Positions 22,293 to 37,539 of a stretch of 64,000 bases of DNA are shown here, one piece after another. Within the stretch, counting starts at the first letter, position 1; every line of letters begins with the position of its first letter. The position numbers and the translations under genes are program-made. Source of the stretch: Epiperipatus broadwayi (lineage: Eukaryota > Onychophora > Udeonychophora > Euonychophora > Peripatidae); the NCBI GenBank assembly GCA_028023455.1, contig JAQFVV010012499.1, positions 310,001-374,000 on the forward strand, in the 5' to 3' direction. Under the pieces are notes generated by a model. The model worked only from the letters and a program-made list of their open reading frames with translations, was not told the DNA's origin and did not search any database.

Positions 22293-24280
22293 TATATATA
22301 TATATAACCCACATAAGAAATTATATTTAAATAATAATCAATTACCAGTGTATTGCAACTTGTAAGACACTATCCAAGAAGTTCTTGAAGTCAAGGAAAT
22401 ATTACAAAATAAATAAGCAAATAAATAAATAAATAAATCTATTTATCTGTCTATGATATATTAATAACAAACAAAAAAAATAGTTACTCTTCTTCAACTT
22501 TTTAAAAAACAAAGTTCACTTGCAAAGTTTTTTAACATAAAGTCTCCTGAATGAAGTAAAGATAAGGATGATGATTTCAAATGAATTTGTGTTAGTAAAA
22601 CAGGAAGACAAATTCCTATAGGATAAACATTCACAATTTTAAATTTAATTAAGCAACCTCAAATGTTCTTAGCAATAGCTAATTGAGCTCACTTATAAAA
22701 TGCATGAGTAATAAAGTTCTTTATAACAATGGATATAATGGATAGATCATTTCAGCTACATATTTGTTTGATATTTATCATTAATTAATTCTGGATATTG
22801 TCAACTTAGCAACAACTTTAGCAGGCTTCCAAAAAACATTAGCTTCTCATAAACTTCATAAGTTAGTAGGAATATAATTATTTTGGTCCATTGCTAAATG
22901 TTCATGGAAAATGTACAATTCCTTAGATAACAATATTGTTCTTTTATAATATGTCCACATACTGAGGAGAACAAGAAATATATAATATTAATCTTCTTCT
23001 ACTTGACTTAAATCAGATACTCATTAAATAAATACTAATTATTGGTTATTTCTTTGTGAACCACACATTCACTTCTTTAATAGAATATTTCATAAGCATA
23101 AATGATAAGCATAGTTATTATCATGTAGTAGTTTAAAATATGGCACTATAAATTATACACATATTTTCTCATTTTAACTTAACTTTTATATAATTATAAG
23201 AGAATTCAAATGGAGAGTCTATAATAGGCTTTGTTAAACAGTCCTGCACAAATTTCCTTAAAAGAATATAAAGTTCACACAATTTCATTTTCTCCTTAAT
23301 GATAGAAAACATAGGCAAATAAAGTAGATATATGTTATAAGCATATAAATACACTTTAAACAATAGGTTAATTAAAAACATAATTGAGTGGATAGTGAAG
23401 AAAAATATACCTTGTAAAAAAAATTTGCCTGACATTTTTTTTCTTAAAGCAGTCCAGTAGGTAGAATTCCCATACTAAATTTTATAAAATAATGTTTAAA
23501 AAATTACACTTTGGAATTTAACTGACTTGATTTCTGGAAGAGATTGGAAAAAACCATGTACATAGAAGAAGAGGCAGAAGCATAATAAGAATCTTTTTTA
23601 TTACTGACTATCACTTAAATACACCTCCTTTCCATCAATCAAGAGGTCAACTTATCCTCCAAAAGTTATCTCCACCCTTCACACTCAGATAATTAAGCAA
23701 CAAATATTCAAGAAACCTTTCCTTAAAAAAAATAATTTGATTTTCTAAATTAAATCAAACAGAATAAAACAAAAAAAAAATATTTTTTACACTTTTAAAA
23801 TAAATAAACATTAATTATCCAATAAAATAAAGTAGTTGATAACACAATTTAGTTTGGTAAACAGTTCACCAATCCAGAGATCCATTAATCACTCAAAATA
23901 TACTTGCATTTTTTATCAAAAATATTTATTGCTAATTTAAGTGTTTTATTGTAAAATGTAAAATTCTGTACTGTAATTAAATATGAAAATGAAACTGGAA
24001 GATGACACAAACATACATGCACACATATATGCTGCTATATGATTACTAAAATATCCTGATTAAAACATAACTTATATGGCTATTGGTTAAACATATTTCA
24101 CTGATTATACCACTTATAATGAATGGGTGTGCCAATGAATAAACAGATCACAAAAACATCTAAACAAATACCAACCAATATTTTACAAATAAATAAAACA
24201 AATTTGCATCAACTTAACTTACACATCAACAACTCCTGTAATAATCCACCTCCCCTTTTTACCATTAAATATTTCATCAA

Positions 24281-24451
<171 letters not shown>

Positions 24452-24629
24452 CTTATAAAACTTCCAACTAATGTCCATAAGCAACTCTCACATAAGATTT
24501 TGACCATTAACATAAATTTTTAAAAATTTTAGTGCTATTTCATTTTTTTTAGTTAAATGCAGTTATTCACCACTGATACAGTATGATTTAATTAAAGTTT
24601 GTTTTTTGTACCCATTCAGAAGGGCACAA

Positions 24630-24939
24630 TATATATATATTGATATGAAAATTTTCACGAGTTGTTAATTTATATTGGTGTATTTTATATTGGATTATTT
24701 CCATAATCTAATACGATTATTGAATGTCTTTAGAAAAATTTAATTTTTTTAAATATTTCAAATACCTTCAACTGTTAGTAATAGAACATCAAACAGGTTA
24801 GTATATGCACAATGTTTTGAGAGGTATTATTTTTCCTGTTCATCAGGTGTTGCTGGCCTAAAAATTATAAATTTTATCTTTTCAATATTTTTTAATTATT
24901 ATTAATTCTTTTTTTATTAAAGTACATAGGTGTGACTCA

Positions 24940-24940
<1 letters not shown>
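24630..24940. other. AT-rich flank right of element A1
   Basis: Contains CACCTGATGAACAGG on the minus strand near 24838-24852, without the other parts of a hammerhead. No gene recognised. Confidence 0.4.

Positions 24941-25022
<82 letters not shown>
24941..25022. repeat. (CT)10(AT)31 compound microsatellite
   Basis: A perfect CT run (24941-24960) continues without a break into an AT run (24961-25022). Confidence 0.97.
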
Positions 25023-25027
<5 letters not shown>

Positions 25028-25290
25028 AAGCAAATGTACTAACAAAATATTAATGTTATAAATATTTTTATTATGCATCATTTATAAAACAATAGTTTAT
25101 TTTTTATTAAACTGTATATTTTTATAATATCCAAGATGGAAGATGCAAATGTTAATTGTCCAAATATAATAAAAGGGTTAGAAATATAATATTGTTTTAA
25201 TCTTGGGAAGGTAATTTTAATTAAAATTTTACTAAAAATAAAATGGGGAATCAGATTAATAGATTTTACTTTTGTTATAAACATTTTTGT

Positions 25291-25321
25291 CAAATCTATT
25301 TCCAATCTGGAAATAGATTTG
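25291..25321. repeat. Perfect 14-bp hairpin with 3-nt loop
   Basis: CAAATCTATTTCCA, loop ATC, TGGAAATAGATTTG. All 14 pairs are Watson-Crick. It lies in otherwise unremarkable AT-rich DNA and could act as a small structured RNA or as an element end. Nothing else supports either. Confidence 0.85.
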
Positions 25322-26514
25322 AATATATATTTTGGAGTGTTATTTAACAATTGCATCTCCCAGAAAAATGTATCAAGAAATGTAAGATTTTGTTATATCC
25401 AAGATTAGATTTTGGTCTAGAAATAAGAAATTCAAAACATTCCACAAATACCTGAGTGGGATATAAAATGGGCTGATTTAGAAATGTCAGTGGATATCTA
25501 CCATTGAGAGAACTGTGCAGTTAACAGGTCCACAAATGGTTTGAAATTTAAAAATGATGATTGAATAGAAAACCCATCATCTTTCCAACTCATGGGGGTC
25601 ATCTTTTGCTGCCATACAATCCTGCTGCCTAAAAATGAAGTAAAAGCTGGATTAGAGAATTATAGGGTGCTGAATAGGAACTTGCTCCCCCTAAGAACTT
25701 GCAGGGGTCCTTGAACTACCATGCATGAGCTAGACTTTTTAGAATGGACTCTTAAGAAATGTGTGAGGTAAATCAGTATGTCATGCTGCAACTTAAAAAA
25801 TAAAGCTAGTCTAACTAATCTCGGATTTCTCTAATATATTGTTTAATTTATTTATTTCTAATATGTAAATTGCTCTCAAATAATTTTAATAAATCTAATT
25901 CTCATATGCTCTAACTTTCTTTAATTCTGGTGTGGTCAAATATTTATATGTAGCTGTTACTTGACTTTATGTGTACGCTTTTATTATTAATATGCCAATC
26001 TCAAGCAATCTGACAAGCTGAATTTTTCAAAATCCTTCCTTTCCTCCTTTTAATTAAACCTCTATGAATTAAGGTTATTAACATCAATTAGTATGCTCAC
26101 CAGATTGTTTTTATGAGTCAACATTTTAATTTGTTTTTTTCATATAAAAATTATTTGTTCAACTCTAAATAGAATGAAGTAATTCTAAATATGGTAAATC
26201 TATTACTCAAGCTAATTAGCACTTTGAAATTTTTTTAAATGTTATTTATTTAAATTCTGAAAAGGTGACCCATTAGTTGTTTTAGATACAACTGCCAGTT
26301 TCTTCTTTTTTTCATATTCTTAAAATCTCAAATGTTTAAATATTCTATTTATTATCAAAATCCATGAAGGTGGGATTGAATTATATTAAATAGCAGAAAA
26401 GGAGGGGATCAAATCTTAACATATATTTTATGAAATGAAATATTCCCTATATATAATAGCAGCATAGCGTAATATTTGTCTCAATTATGACATTCAAACA
26501 GGGGCCATTTATTA
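25322..26514. other. AT-rich sequence with a less AT-rich island at 25.56-25.80 kb
   Basis: The stretch at about 25560-25800 is noticeably less AT-rich than its surroundings (for example CTTGCTCCCCCTAAGAACTT). It has no extended reading frame and no recognised repeat partner in the window. It may be an old repeat or a non-coding exon. The rest is featureless. Confidence 0.35.
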
Positions 26515-27267
26515 TTAACCCTTTTCCCGCCTCTTATGAAGCTCCTCGTAAACATCTGACGTCACTCTAACTCTGCCAGTTCTTATGCTAAAAAATTCGT
26601 TTGATAGGTTTTGAATAGGTTTTTAAAAGTTCTGTAAGATGGTGCCCTCTTCCAAATTATTTTACAAGTAAAAAATAAAAAAAACGCATTTAAACCTAAA
26701 CAAAGAAAGAACATCGGTTGTAATTGGTTGTTAGTGAGCTCTCAGCTGAAAAAGACATTCTGATTGGCTGGAAAGAACAAAGAAACTGCCTGATCAAAGA
26801 AAATAAAGAAAAACGCTGAGATTTTCATTTCGAATGCAATTTTAAGTATTAAAAAAATATAATTTCAGAAATTAAACTAGTTTTTTAAAAAATATACTAA
26901 AAAAACAAAATTATTTTCGAAAAATATTGAAGATTTTAGTAAAAATATTAAAGAAATATTTAAAAGAAATATTTACTTTTCTATAACGTAAAAGTCAACC
27001 TTTTTGTTTATATTATAGCTTTTATGTTGCCGAAATTGAATATTTTAGAATAAATAAATAGCAATTTATTTTTGAAAGAATTTTCATTCTCTTCATAACC
27101 TGAAAAATTAGTAATATACTTTTTATAAATGTATCTGAGTTGAATTTAATATTATAGGCGAATATGTTTTAACAATAGGCTTTGTCTTCAGTTTGTGAGT
27201 TGGCCAATTAAAAGATTTGATTTTTACCTCATACAACCAATAATATAATTAGCGGTTAAAAGGTTAA
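26515..27267 (-). mobile_element. piggyBac-like nonautonomous MITE, copy 2 (753 bp)
   Basis: Bounded by TTAACCCTTTT (26515) and AAAAGGTTAA (ending 27267), giving TTAA at both ends and inverted CCYTTT termini. Its reverse complement is colinear with copy 1 (5420-6189). Shared blocks include CAATCA-ATTCT-ATTGGCTG, GAAAATAAAGAAA-ACTGCCTGATCAAAGAAA and the paired AAATATTT-ACTAAAATCTT segments. No transposase frame is present. Confidence 0.8.
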
Positions 27268-28560
27268 AGCAGTAAATCTTATTCAATGTCATTAATGACA
27301 TTTATCTGTACTGCATTATTGATGTTCAGCTGATCGTCATGAATATATATTACGTGCTTCTAATCTGGGGTCTGCGACAGGATTGAACCCATAGATTTCT
27401 TCTTATGTCTTGACCCATAGATCCTTTAGCTTCTTTAGACTTATTTCTTATAAAAAAACTCTGGCATTGGTGATTCCAGTAAAGCCTGGCTTATGCCACA
27501 CCTAATCACACTTCTCTAAACACTGCCCTAAAATAGGGATCTTAGATTTCATTTTTTGATCCAGAAACATGACCATTTTCTGTTATTTCTTCACCACTAT
27601 GTCAATACCACCACTTCTTCATTTATTATTTCTTTTGCTTCATGACCTAGTTTTTAGTGCTCTAATATTAAAATTGCACTCTGCTCAAATATATGTGAAA
27701 GCTGAGTATTACTAATTTTATTAATTAATAATGTTATTTCAAATCATATTATACAATCTCACTGTCGTAATTTATTATTTCTGTATTTAGGAGTATCTGC
27801 CTTGGGGAAAATCAAGCATTCTGTCTTTTAAATGTTTTTAAATAAATATTTTGCCACAAAATCAAATATAAATGTTCAAATGGATTTTATTTATTTTCAT
27901 AATTGCAATGGCATAGAAATAGTTTTTATTATATTTGTTGTGAATCCTAGAATGCTCTCTGAAATTATATGTTAATCACCATGTTTCACAACCATAAACC
28001 AAAGCATTAATAGTAATATTATATAATCTTTTTAATAATTGATTGGTATCTTAATGCTCTACTCACTAAATATGTGTGTATATATATATATATTATTTAT
28101 TTAATAAAAGAACATATGAGAACTCTTAGTGTGAATTTCACTATGTAATTATCTACGGTTTGGTAGACCACTTGCTTATTCATGCACACATTAATGTATA
28201 TAAATAATTTGTCATATTATTAAACTATTTTATTGTCTAACTTATTTGAGTAGTTCAAATTCCCTTTTTCTTCACTTCCACATGTACTACCATATCATAT
28301 ATGCTTATGTTAGTTAAGTCATAATATAGTTAGTAATTAGTCTCATTTTCTTATCCACTCTGCTAGTGGGCCAGATCTTAGAATTAAATTCTCATGTGCC
28401 ATCATTATATGTTATTCATTAGGTGTTTTATCTGGGGCTTGGGGAATGGGTTTGAATCCAGGTTGGTCCCTGACTTAAATCTCAGGCTTAACTGGGTTTG
28501 AATTTCATTTTTTGAATTCCAGCTCATGTTAGATAGATTAATATGTTTTGACTGGTACAA
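27268..28560. other. AT-rich sequence with weak tRNA-SINE-like fragments
   Basis: The minus strand at about 27370-27440 has a GGGTTCAATCC B-box-like sequence and a degenerate A box, too weak to call a gene. The right edge ends GACTGGTACAA before (TA)n at about 28561-28572, resembling a right end of the A/B superfamily. No coding sequence recognised. Confidence 0.35.
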
Positions 28561-28616
28561 TATATATATATTGTAACAATCGGAATAGTATATATGTGTA
28601 TACTGGTATACAGATA

Positions 28617-28642
28617 TAGATATATATATATATATATATATA
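28617..28642. repeat. (TA)n tract at the left end of element B1
   Basis: A (TA)13-type tract immediately before TTGTACCCTCACTTCCCG. Confidence 0.95.
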
Positions 28643-31600
28643 TTGTACCCTCACTTCCCGATATATAATATAAGTTAAAATATGACTAGCTCAATTAAAT
28701 CGTTATGCTCGGCTAAAATATGTATAACTATCATTAATATATTTTTATAATACTATATCTTATTAGATTCATTATAACTTACCAAAATTAATATAGTTCA
28801 ATATCATGTACTAATTAAATAAGTATTTATTAAAATCATGAGACTATGAAGTGAAGTTACAAGTGGTAATTGAATTTACATTGAGCTAATGTCTTCCCAA
28901 GACACTATCTCAATGGCATAAGAATACTATTACCTCTTTATTATCTCATTACTACATCTACAGCACTCTTATGTCTTTTATAAAAATTAACTAACTTCAA
29001 TAATAATAATAAATAAATCTCAATCTTTTATTAAGGAAATATAATTAAATAATCTCAGGTTCTTTTAATTATTTTAAAGTAATAATATTTCTTGCAGATA
29101 GGCATGATAAGGGATTTAATATCAAACCTAACTACACCTAACTTATCATAATAATAATAACTAACAATAATAATTTCTAGTGTATAAATTAATCTTATCT
29201 ATTTTATTATACTATTAATCATTAAGGAAATAAGTGAATCATCTACATGTCTTTCATTTTCATATAGTATCTTAATTTAAAAATTATACTAAAATCTTAT
29301 AATTTAATAATATGTGGCAATAAATAATATTATACTCTTATATTGTGCATTATAATTACCTTGTGACCATTATAATATTATATGTTAATGTCAATCAATT
29401 TCTATAAATTATATTAAGAAAATACTGTGTTTCTTTTTAAAAATAATAATAATAAATTCATATTGTGCAAATATTATGTTTATTCAAATTATCTGTTGTC
29501 AAATGCTGTGGTGCAAAATAATGAATTCGACACACTTTTAAACAACTTAAACAAATTTATTTACATCAACTTTAATAAACAACTTATGTACATTATTTAC
29601 ATTACAAGTGGAAACCAAAGAAAATAAAAAATAAGAAAAATAATAATACAAGATTTTTACACTGTTACTATTTCCATAAACATAAATAAATAATCTATAC
29701 ATTTCTTAAATGTTTTATCAGTAACATTTAATTAAGTTTATGAACTTAAATCTTAATAGATATCATTTGTCATTAGTTAGTACAAAAGAAGACTTTTATG
29801 TAAAATATCACTTATGTAGCATATGTAAAATAAACAAACTTTAACAATTAAAAAATGCTACTTCACTTAAGTATTATTGCTATTTCTATTATAATGTACT
29901 AGTATGTATTACATTTACTATTAGCATTAATCAAATATCAACTAATGTATAGACTGATATAACTTTATAATATAATGACATTTATTGATTATATAATTAT
30001 TTACTTCATTCTGATGTAATTCCATACTGTATGTCTTACCAAAATATGCAATACATATATGTTCTTTTCTTAAAATAATATTTAAAATTATTCAACAATT
30101 TCAAATTTTATAAAGTATTATATTAAAATAAATTCTATGATTCTTTTCTATTTAAACTACTACTCTTCTCTACTCGTAATTCCTATTCCTTCCTAATAAA
30201 ATTCTATCTACAAATATCATTTGACCTTATTTAACTTCAGTAACAGCTTACCAATTTTTAAAAAATAATGACTATCCAAACTATCTTATACCTCATCATC
30301 GATATACGATAAACCCTTCAAACAAAATATAAATTTCTATATAAAATTAATTTAACTTATCTAATAAAAAAAAAAAAATATAGATATTTTTACCTCTTAC
30401 TAACTTGAAAGGTAATATAAATAACTCATACTAATATAATAAATCAAATTCCTAATATTGTAACAGAAAACATTAAAACTTATTCACGAAAGAATCATAT
30501 AATTATTTATGGATTTCTCTTATTACGTTATAATAAATTTATATCATAAATTTAAAGTATGCATATTAAAATAAAACTGTTATTACTAATATTATGCGTG
30601 TATATTCTTTAAATATTTATACATTCATTCAACAATCAAATAATATTTGGTTGATCTAAAGAAAACAAAGCAAAATACATCAAATTATTACTATTATATA
30701 ATTTTTACCATAAATGATACTCCAATTTATAATCCGCCACACGATGTCCTCCAGGATTACAGTTTTACAAAATAATTTCACATTTATACTCAACAATTAT
30801 TCTTTAAAATATTACGTGTTGTATAATTATATAAAAATAAACTTTATGAAATTAAGTGTTATATTAATATTTAGTTACTTTTTTAAAAAATGTACCTCTC
30901 TTATCTTTAATAGATCAATAAATAATTAAATATCTATGTTAGTTAAGAAAAACAAAAGATGTTACATAAAATCCAACGGTGTCTTCTTTCCACCCATAAT
31001 TGTTCTTTTTTTCCTAGGCACAAACTTTTACCAACATTACTTCCTTTTCCGGTACATCACGTGTTTTTAAAAGTTTTTATGAAATAAATGAAAACGTTCT
31101 TTTTTAAAAAAAAAATAAAAATAAAATAAGTTCCACCATAAAGAAACAAAATAATAATTAAAACAGTCTAAAGGATCCGGATTCATTTCTTTAAAGACAA
31201 ATTATTTAAAAGTTATTATTTCTAGGATTAGTCAATAGTTTATAATGTTCTTATTTAATTATTATAAATTGACTTGGATATCCACGTATACTTATTTGTG
31301 CATTCCTTAACAAATATTTAGGTAAGATTAATTTCTAAATTCTTCTGTACGACCAGCGTCCAGACTTTACTATATAATATTTTATTTACAGGTATTTCTT
31401 TACCAATTAAATTTCCGATTTGTTTGCCTTTTAAAACTATCGAAATCTAGTCTTTTAAACCACAAAGACTTAACAAGGCAAGTACTTCTGCAATTATTAT
31501 TAATTACCATATCTTTACCAAGATATATACTTAAATTTGTAATTTAAAAATACTTTCTTCATAAAGAAGTATTTATCTTTCTTTAAAATATTTGTTTATA

Positions 31601-32940
31601 AAAATTAATTATAATCAACTTTTAAATTCATATAATGTCCAATATATTACTTTTATCCAACTAGTAATTCTCCTAGTTAATCCAGCGTTTGTTATATTTT
31701 TAGTATAAAGTCTCCAATACATTTTATCCTTATACGATGTTTTCATGATTATTTGATAGTAAATTGAGCTTCGATAGAGACGATCAATAGGGAATTATAA
31801 ATAAATTAGCACTGCATATTTAACGGTAAAACTTTTATAAATTATTTAAAACTACTCTCTTATAATTTTAAAACGATTACGAGAGCGTCTATAATTTTAC
31901 TTAGCTATATCTAATAGCACACTTCACTTAAAAGAAATCATAATCATAATCCCCCCTGAACAATTGAACCTTGGTTTTATACCGGAATACATTCCCCACT
32001 TGATTGGTAAATTAAACAATCACCTTGCTAGCCTATTTACATATTTTACCAACAATACAGAATTAAAAATAAATAATGACTTATTTAATATTTATTATTT
32101 ATTACATTATTAAATTCTTAAATGGATCTTTATCATTTATTTAAATCCATTAAACATTTTTTTAAAATATATTTTTTACTTTATTTCACTTTTAACTTTT
32201 ATAAGACTATTTTTTAAACAAACTAAGTCTATTTTTATACGTTACGTTTTTTTAAACAGTATTTTAAAAATCAGATTTAATATTTCACATTAATTATCTT
32301 TATTTTTATCTCGTGATAGCCAATATAATATTTATAAATTTTATAATAGAATTTTAGAACAGTTTTGCAACTTTACTATAAAACTTACAAGCATGTGTGT
32401 ACATATGTCTATCTATCATCTGTTTTACAACACAGATACAAACGCTTGTAATATCTAAAAATAAACTAACAATTTAATTTTTTAAAATAAATGTTTTTTT
32501 AAAATAAATAATATATTATAGCAACTTTAAAATAATAATTCGATATTATTAAAATCAAATATTAATCTTCTATTACATACTATTAACAATTAAAATATTT
32601 ACATTCACTTATTAAATATTAATCTTTATCAACAATAAATATATGCATTTAATTTTAACTTGTCTTTTTAACTTTTAGCTTTAAACATTTATTTACAAAA
32701 CTTATTAATGCAGTATTGATCATGGCCAGTTTTCCCAACCATATAATATTATCATCTTTTATTGAAACGTCTCTCTCAAACATTAGCACAATTTCACATA
32801 TCAAATATTCATAGATTACTTTAATTAAACTTTTGAAAGATTATCATAAATAAAATCAACATCATATAGCTAAATATACCTTAAATTTAAAATTTTTAAT
32901 AAATTGATATAACAATTCATGGTGACCCATACAAAAGGGC

Positions 32941-32943
<3 letters not shown>
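28643..32943. mobile_element. Element B, copy 1: long non-coding (TA)n-bounded repeat
   Basis: Colinear with 57768-63316. Shared blocks: ACTTCC-GATA-ATAATAT, TTACATTGAGC-AAT, CTCAATGGCATAAGAA, AACAA-TTATGTACATTATTTACA and the pre-promoter block near 31.95 kb with ATTTGATTGGT-like sequence. The right end is GACCCATACAAAAGGGCACAAT then (TA)n. No coding frame is found. On the minus strand GGTATAAAACC near 31974-31984 could be a TATA box. It is joined directly to element A2 through one (TA)n tract. The right termini of A and B are clearly related, so both belong to one superfamily. Confidence 0.75.

Positions 32944-32985
<42 letters not shown>
32943..32985. repeat. (TA)n tract joining elements B1 and A2
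   Basis: About 21 TA units serve at once as the right boundary of B1 and the left boundary of A2. No other sequence separates the two elements. Confidence 0.95.
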
Positions 32986-32990
<5 letters not shown>

Positions 32991-35900
32991 CCTACACTCC
33001 CAACACCGCTCATATACATTACATGAGCGAAATGCCCAGGCGCCAGTTCTATTAATGAATAGAACAATATAACAAGATATATGATACAAAATTATTATTG
33101 AGACTCTTCACTTAAGTCTATGCTCAGCTCAGTGGGAGGCTATAGGAAGTTCATAAGATATATGATTATAAGTAAATGAAAGAAGAAATATTACAAAACA
33201 TTAAATATAATGTAAATCCTTTTTATTAATTAATTGCATAATAAAGAATCACAATGTTTATTTGTACAATCTATTAAAGTATTCTTTCAACTTAATTTCT
33301 TCCTTCATCCAAGTATAACATATATCAGCTTGCTATAATTATATTACTAAACAATTCTATGACTTGGCATATCATAATCTAAACATCTACATTAATGCCA
33401 ATCAAGAAATAAACAATAAGGTCACAGGGAATTTAACAAACACAGTTGAATTAAATAAATACATTGGCCCATAAGTTATAATTCTAAAGTATGATAAAAT
33501 GTAATGAAACAAATTGACTAAAATATTTTACTGGGTTTCAATAATAAGATAATGACAGAAATAAGGTATTTAATCTCATATCATCATCTAACAAATATAC
33601 TAACTTGGCAACCTTTCTAATACGTCTATCCAGTGGCAAATGTTCCTTATAATGTTTGGATTACAAAAACAACATTGTCAGACACAAGAAAATTTGATAT
33701 TATAACTATAAAATAATATATCTACTCTATAATAGATTTATGAAATGTGGAGATGTGGAAATTGAAACACGAATGTACACAAGAATAACCCAAGACACAG
33801 TTTTTTTTAAGATTTTAAATAACTAAAACAAATCATTTATTACAATAAAAAAATTGAGTTTAACATGATATTTTTACAATAGGACTACTTGTCTTACAGA
33901 TTTCAAATTATACAATAAACTTTGAGCATCAGCCCGGGATTATCCCCACCATGTTCCATTATTCACTATTCAGACTCTTTGAAAGCAAATTAACAATAAA
34001 ACTCTAATATTCTGACTTCGAATATTCACTTTGCTTAAATGTTTCATTTAAGCATAATTAAGCATAACATTGACTAAATAATATATTATATTATTGGCAT
34101 ACTAAATATTTTGAGAGGATATCACTATTGACTAATAAAATAAATCAAATTAACTATATTTGGCCATCAATAAAGCAACTTTCTCTAACTAATTAAATAA
34201 TTATTTCAATTACATATACCCTTCATGCATAGCAAATAAAAATCATATTCATTCTGATGATTTGATGATTTACAATTCTGTATTAAATAAATATATTGTG
34301 TTTTAAAATATTTAGTTCCCGTTTTAATTTCAATAACTCTATATACTTCTATTTAAATGAATGTAATGTGCTTCAAAACATTTATTTCACATTTTAATTT
34401 CAATAACTTTAAACCTTTATATTCGCAATATTATTCATATTACGTGTGTGTGTGTGTGTCAAGCAACAATAATAGAAAACAATCTTTTCTACAAACTCTC
34501 CATTCATCAAGATAATATTAAATAATTACTTCATTTCGGACAATGTCGTAAGCCATCAATAAAATAAGACACTAATATTACATCAAGAATTTGACTTAGC
34601 TATTTATCTGGCCACATTTTAAATAACACGGAGCTATATTTTCATGATTATACAGACTACACGTTCCAAGGAGAATTCACATGAGGAGTAAATAAACTCT
34701 TTACTTAATACTTCTACAATAATTCATCTAATTCTAAATATACTATTGGTGGGGAACCTTTCCCCATCACTAAAACTCTAAGAAAAACATCACATAACTT
34801 CAAAACTATCATTTCATAATACCCACACAATACAAAATAGACTCTACTCATGGAAAATTATTAAAAATATACTATTTAGGCAAAATCTCTCATCCCTACA
34901 AATATAGAATGCAATCAGATTATTTTCCATTCACAAAGCTCTTCTACATGTCTAACATTATATTTACATGCTGGCAGATAAATACACACAGATAACATAC
35001 TAATCCATTCAATTCTATAGAATATGACAACATCCGAAATTTATACATAAAATATTCACAAACTGAACTTTATTAAACAAATGTTATAATTGTGCAAAAT
35101 AGACACATACATGCACGGATAAGAATATATACAAAAAAATAATAATTCTAAGTTATATACCATGCAGATAATATGGTAATTAAATAATACATTAAGGTAT
35201 TACTTTTAATTCAGAATAAACTTTAAGTTACTTTTAAAATTTAATAGTTATAATTATTATGAATGAACTTTTCTTATCATATTTAGCAAACTATTTCAGT
35301 TATATGTTCGTTGAGTTTAAAGCCAAAATTCTCACTTTGAGATAATAAAATATATAAAATAAATGTAAACCTCTCTCTAACGATATAATAAAATATATAT
35401 ATATATTTCCTTTCTTTACCTTCGTAAAAAAAAAAAAGACATATTTGTATAAAGTCAATTTTTACCAACGTATCCACTGCTCCTGAATACGCATTCCAAG
35501 ACAATCTAGGAGATCATAATAACCCAAATTATAAATAAAACATAATAATAATAAGTATGCCTAACTATCTATAATATACATTAATAATGACAAGCAATAA
35601 AAAAATATAGAAACAAAAGTTATTTGTTCTGTGACTTAAAATTAAAAATTTGCTTGCAAAGTTCCACTCCGAGTTTATGAAACGATATGGGGACAGATTC
35701 CAAACTGAATTTGAACATAAAATGAATTTCTGTAGGATAATCAAATATATATATATATATAATCACAACTTAAATATGATCCAGCACCTCCATTGTTCAT
35801 AGCAGAGCTATTTTGAGTTTACTATATCACACATAAGCAATCAATTTCTCTTTTATTATGATGAAAATATGACATTTTTAGCTACAGTTGAACAGGAATT

Positions 35901-37539
35901 ATTTCATTCCCTCTGTAGTAATTTTAAATTAAGTATTCTTAATAGTTTTCTTAAATAGCATTTGACACTTTATAATCTATCTTGATTCATTAGTAATTCC
36001 ATAATTAATACTTTATTATTATAGTGCATTTTTATTGAACAGAACAGAAATTGCACTGCATTTCCATCCTTCTATCTGATTTAAATAGATATTTAATGAG
36101 TAGTTTCCTTTGGTTATTTGAAATAATTCACATTTTATTTCTTTTATTAAATACATATTATTTTTAGAAATACCAGATAAATAAATACTGTCACTTTTTT
36201 TTAATTAATTTAAGCATGGCATGATATATCAAAATACACATGTCCTTAATTTTACATTTAACTTTCATAAAAACAGAATGCAGAAGATGGTGAAAAATCA
36301 AAATAAATTCTGAAAAACAGTTCTGCATACATTTCCAAGATATATTAGAATACACATGTGGATTAATTATATAACAATAATGTTCATACACTCTATATTC
36401 TTTCTTCATTATAGATAAATAAAGTAATGCCATCTTACCAGCAATGATATACATTTTTAAATATTAATAATTATGAGGTGGTTAATTCAAATGTTTAAAT
36501 TAAGGAGAGTAATGAAAAACTAATGTACCTTCTTAAAATTTATTCCTGCATTCCAATTAAAGACATTCTTCTGTAATGAAGTTCTTAAGATTTTTTAGAA
36601 GTTTACTCCAAAGCATTTTAAATCAATTTGACTTCGGCAACTGGCTGCAATTACAATTATAATGAGCTTTGGCTGCAATTACCACAAGAATGAGCAATTT
36701 TTTTACTGGAAGCTATCTGTTAAATAGATATTTCTTTTCCCCTAGCAAAAGGTCATTTCCCTTCCAAGGTTAACTCCCATGTTTTTGCACCCAAGCTAAT
36801 TACATATTCAAAAAAAAATCTTTTCTTAAAAAAAAAAAATCATTCTTGATTTTTACAATTAAATCAAGACAAAAAATAATAACAATAAAATAAATAGCTT
36901 TTACAAACTTGAAAGAAATGAATATTAATTAACTGTTAAGCAAAAATAATTAATAATTTATTTAATTTGTAAAGTAATTCACATATCCAAATATCCATTA
37001 ATCATTGAAAAGAAACATATATCTGTTAAATTATTAAAGATAATTACTGTAATTTAAATGTTTTTATTGTGAATGTACTATTGTTTGCTATTATTAAAAG
37101 ATGAAAATGAAATGAAAATGATGCAGAGTCATACATGCATGCACATGTACTGCAACCTAAATATTAAACTATCTTAACTAAATATAATTGAAATGGCTAT
37201 TAATGTTGATAAAAGGATAAGTATTAATGAATAAAGGATTTTGAAACCATTCAACCAATACTACACTAACATAAAATAACTTTGCATCTTTCTGACAAAA
37301 TATATCAATTCCATTAATACAACCCCTCTTCCTTACATTAACTACTTCATTAACCACAATAATAATAATGAATACTTATAAAGTGGTCAATCAATTGCAT
37401 AAGCAATCTATATCTAAGCTTTAAACAATTTCCAGCAAAAAAATTTTAAAATTCTAAGGCTATTTCATTTTTTTAATACAATATAACTAATCAATGCAGA
37501 TACAAAGTATCTCAATTCCTTGTGCCCATTCAGATGGTC

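Noticed and set aside
24830-24860. Hammerhead motif (CTGATGA on the minus strand)
   Set aside because: CTGATGA is followed by ACAGG and an A-rich run with no stem II, no correctly placed GAAA and no stem III.
27360-27450. tRNA gene or SINE on the minus strand
   Set aside because: GGGTTCAATCC resembles a B box, but the T-arm does not pair, the A box is degenerate and the acceptor stem is only about 4 bp.
33020-33045. Primer-binding site in element A2 (TGGCGCCTGGGC on the minus strand)
   Set aside because: The match to a tRNA 3' end stops after TGGCGCC, and it does not follow an LTR-like repeat.
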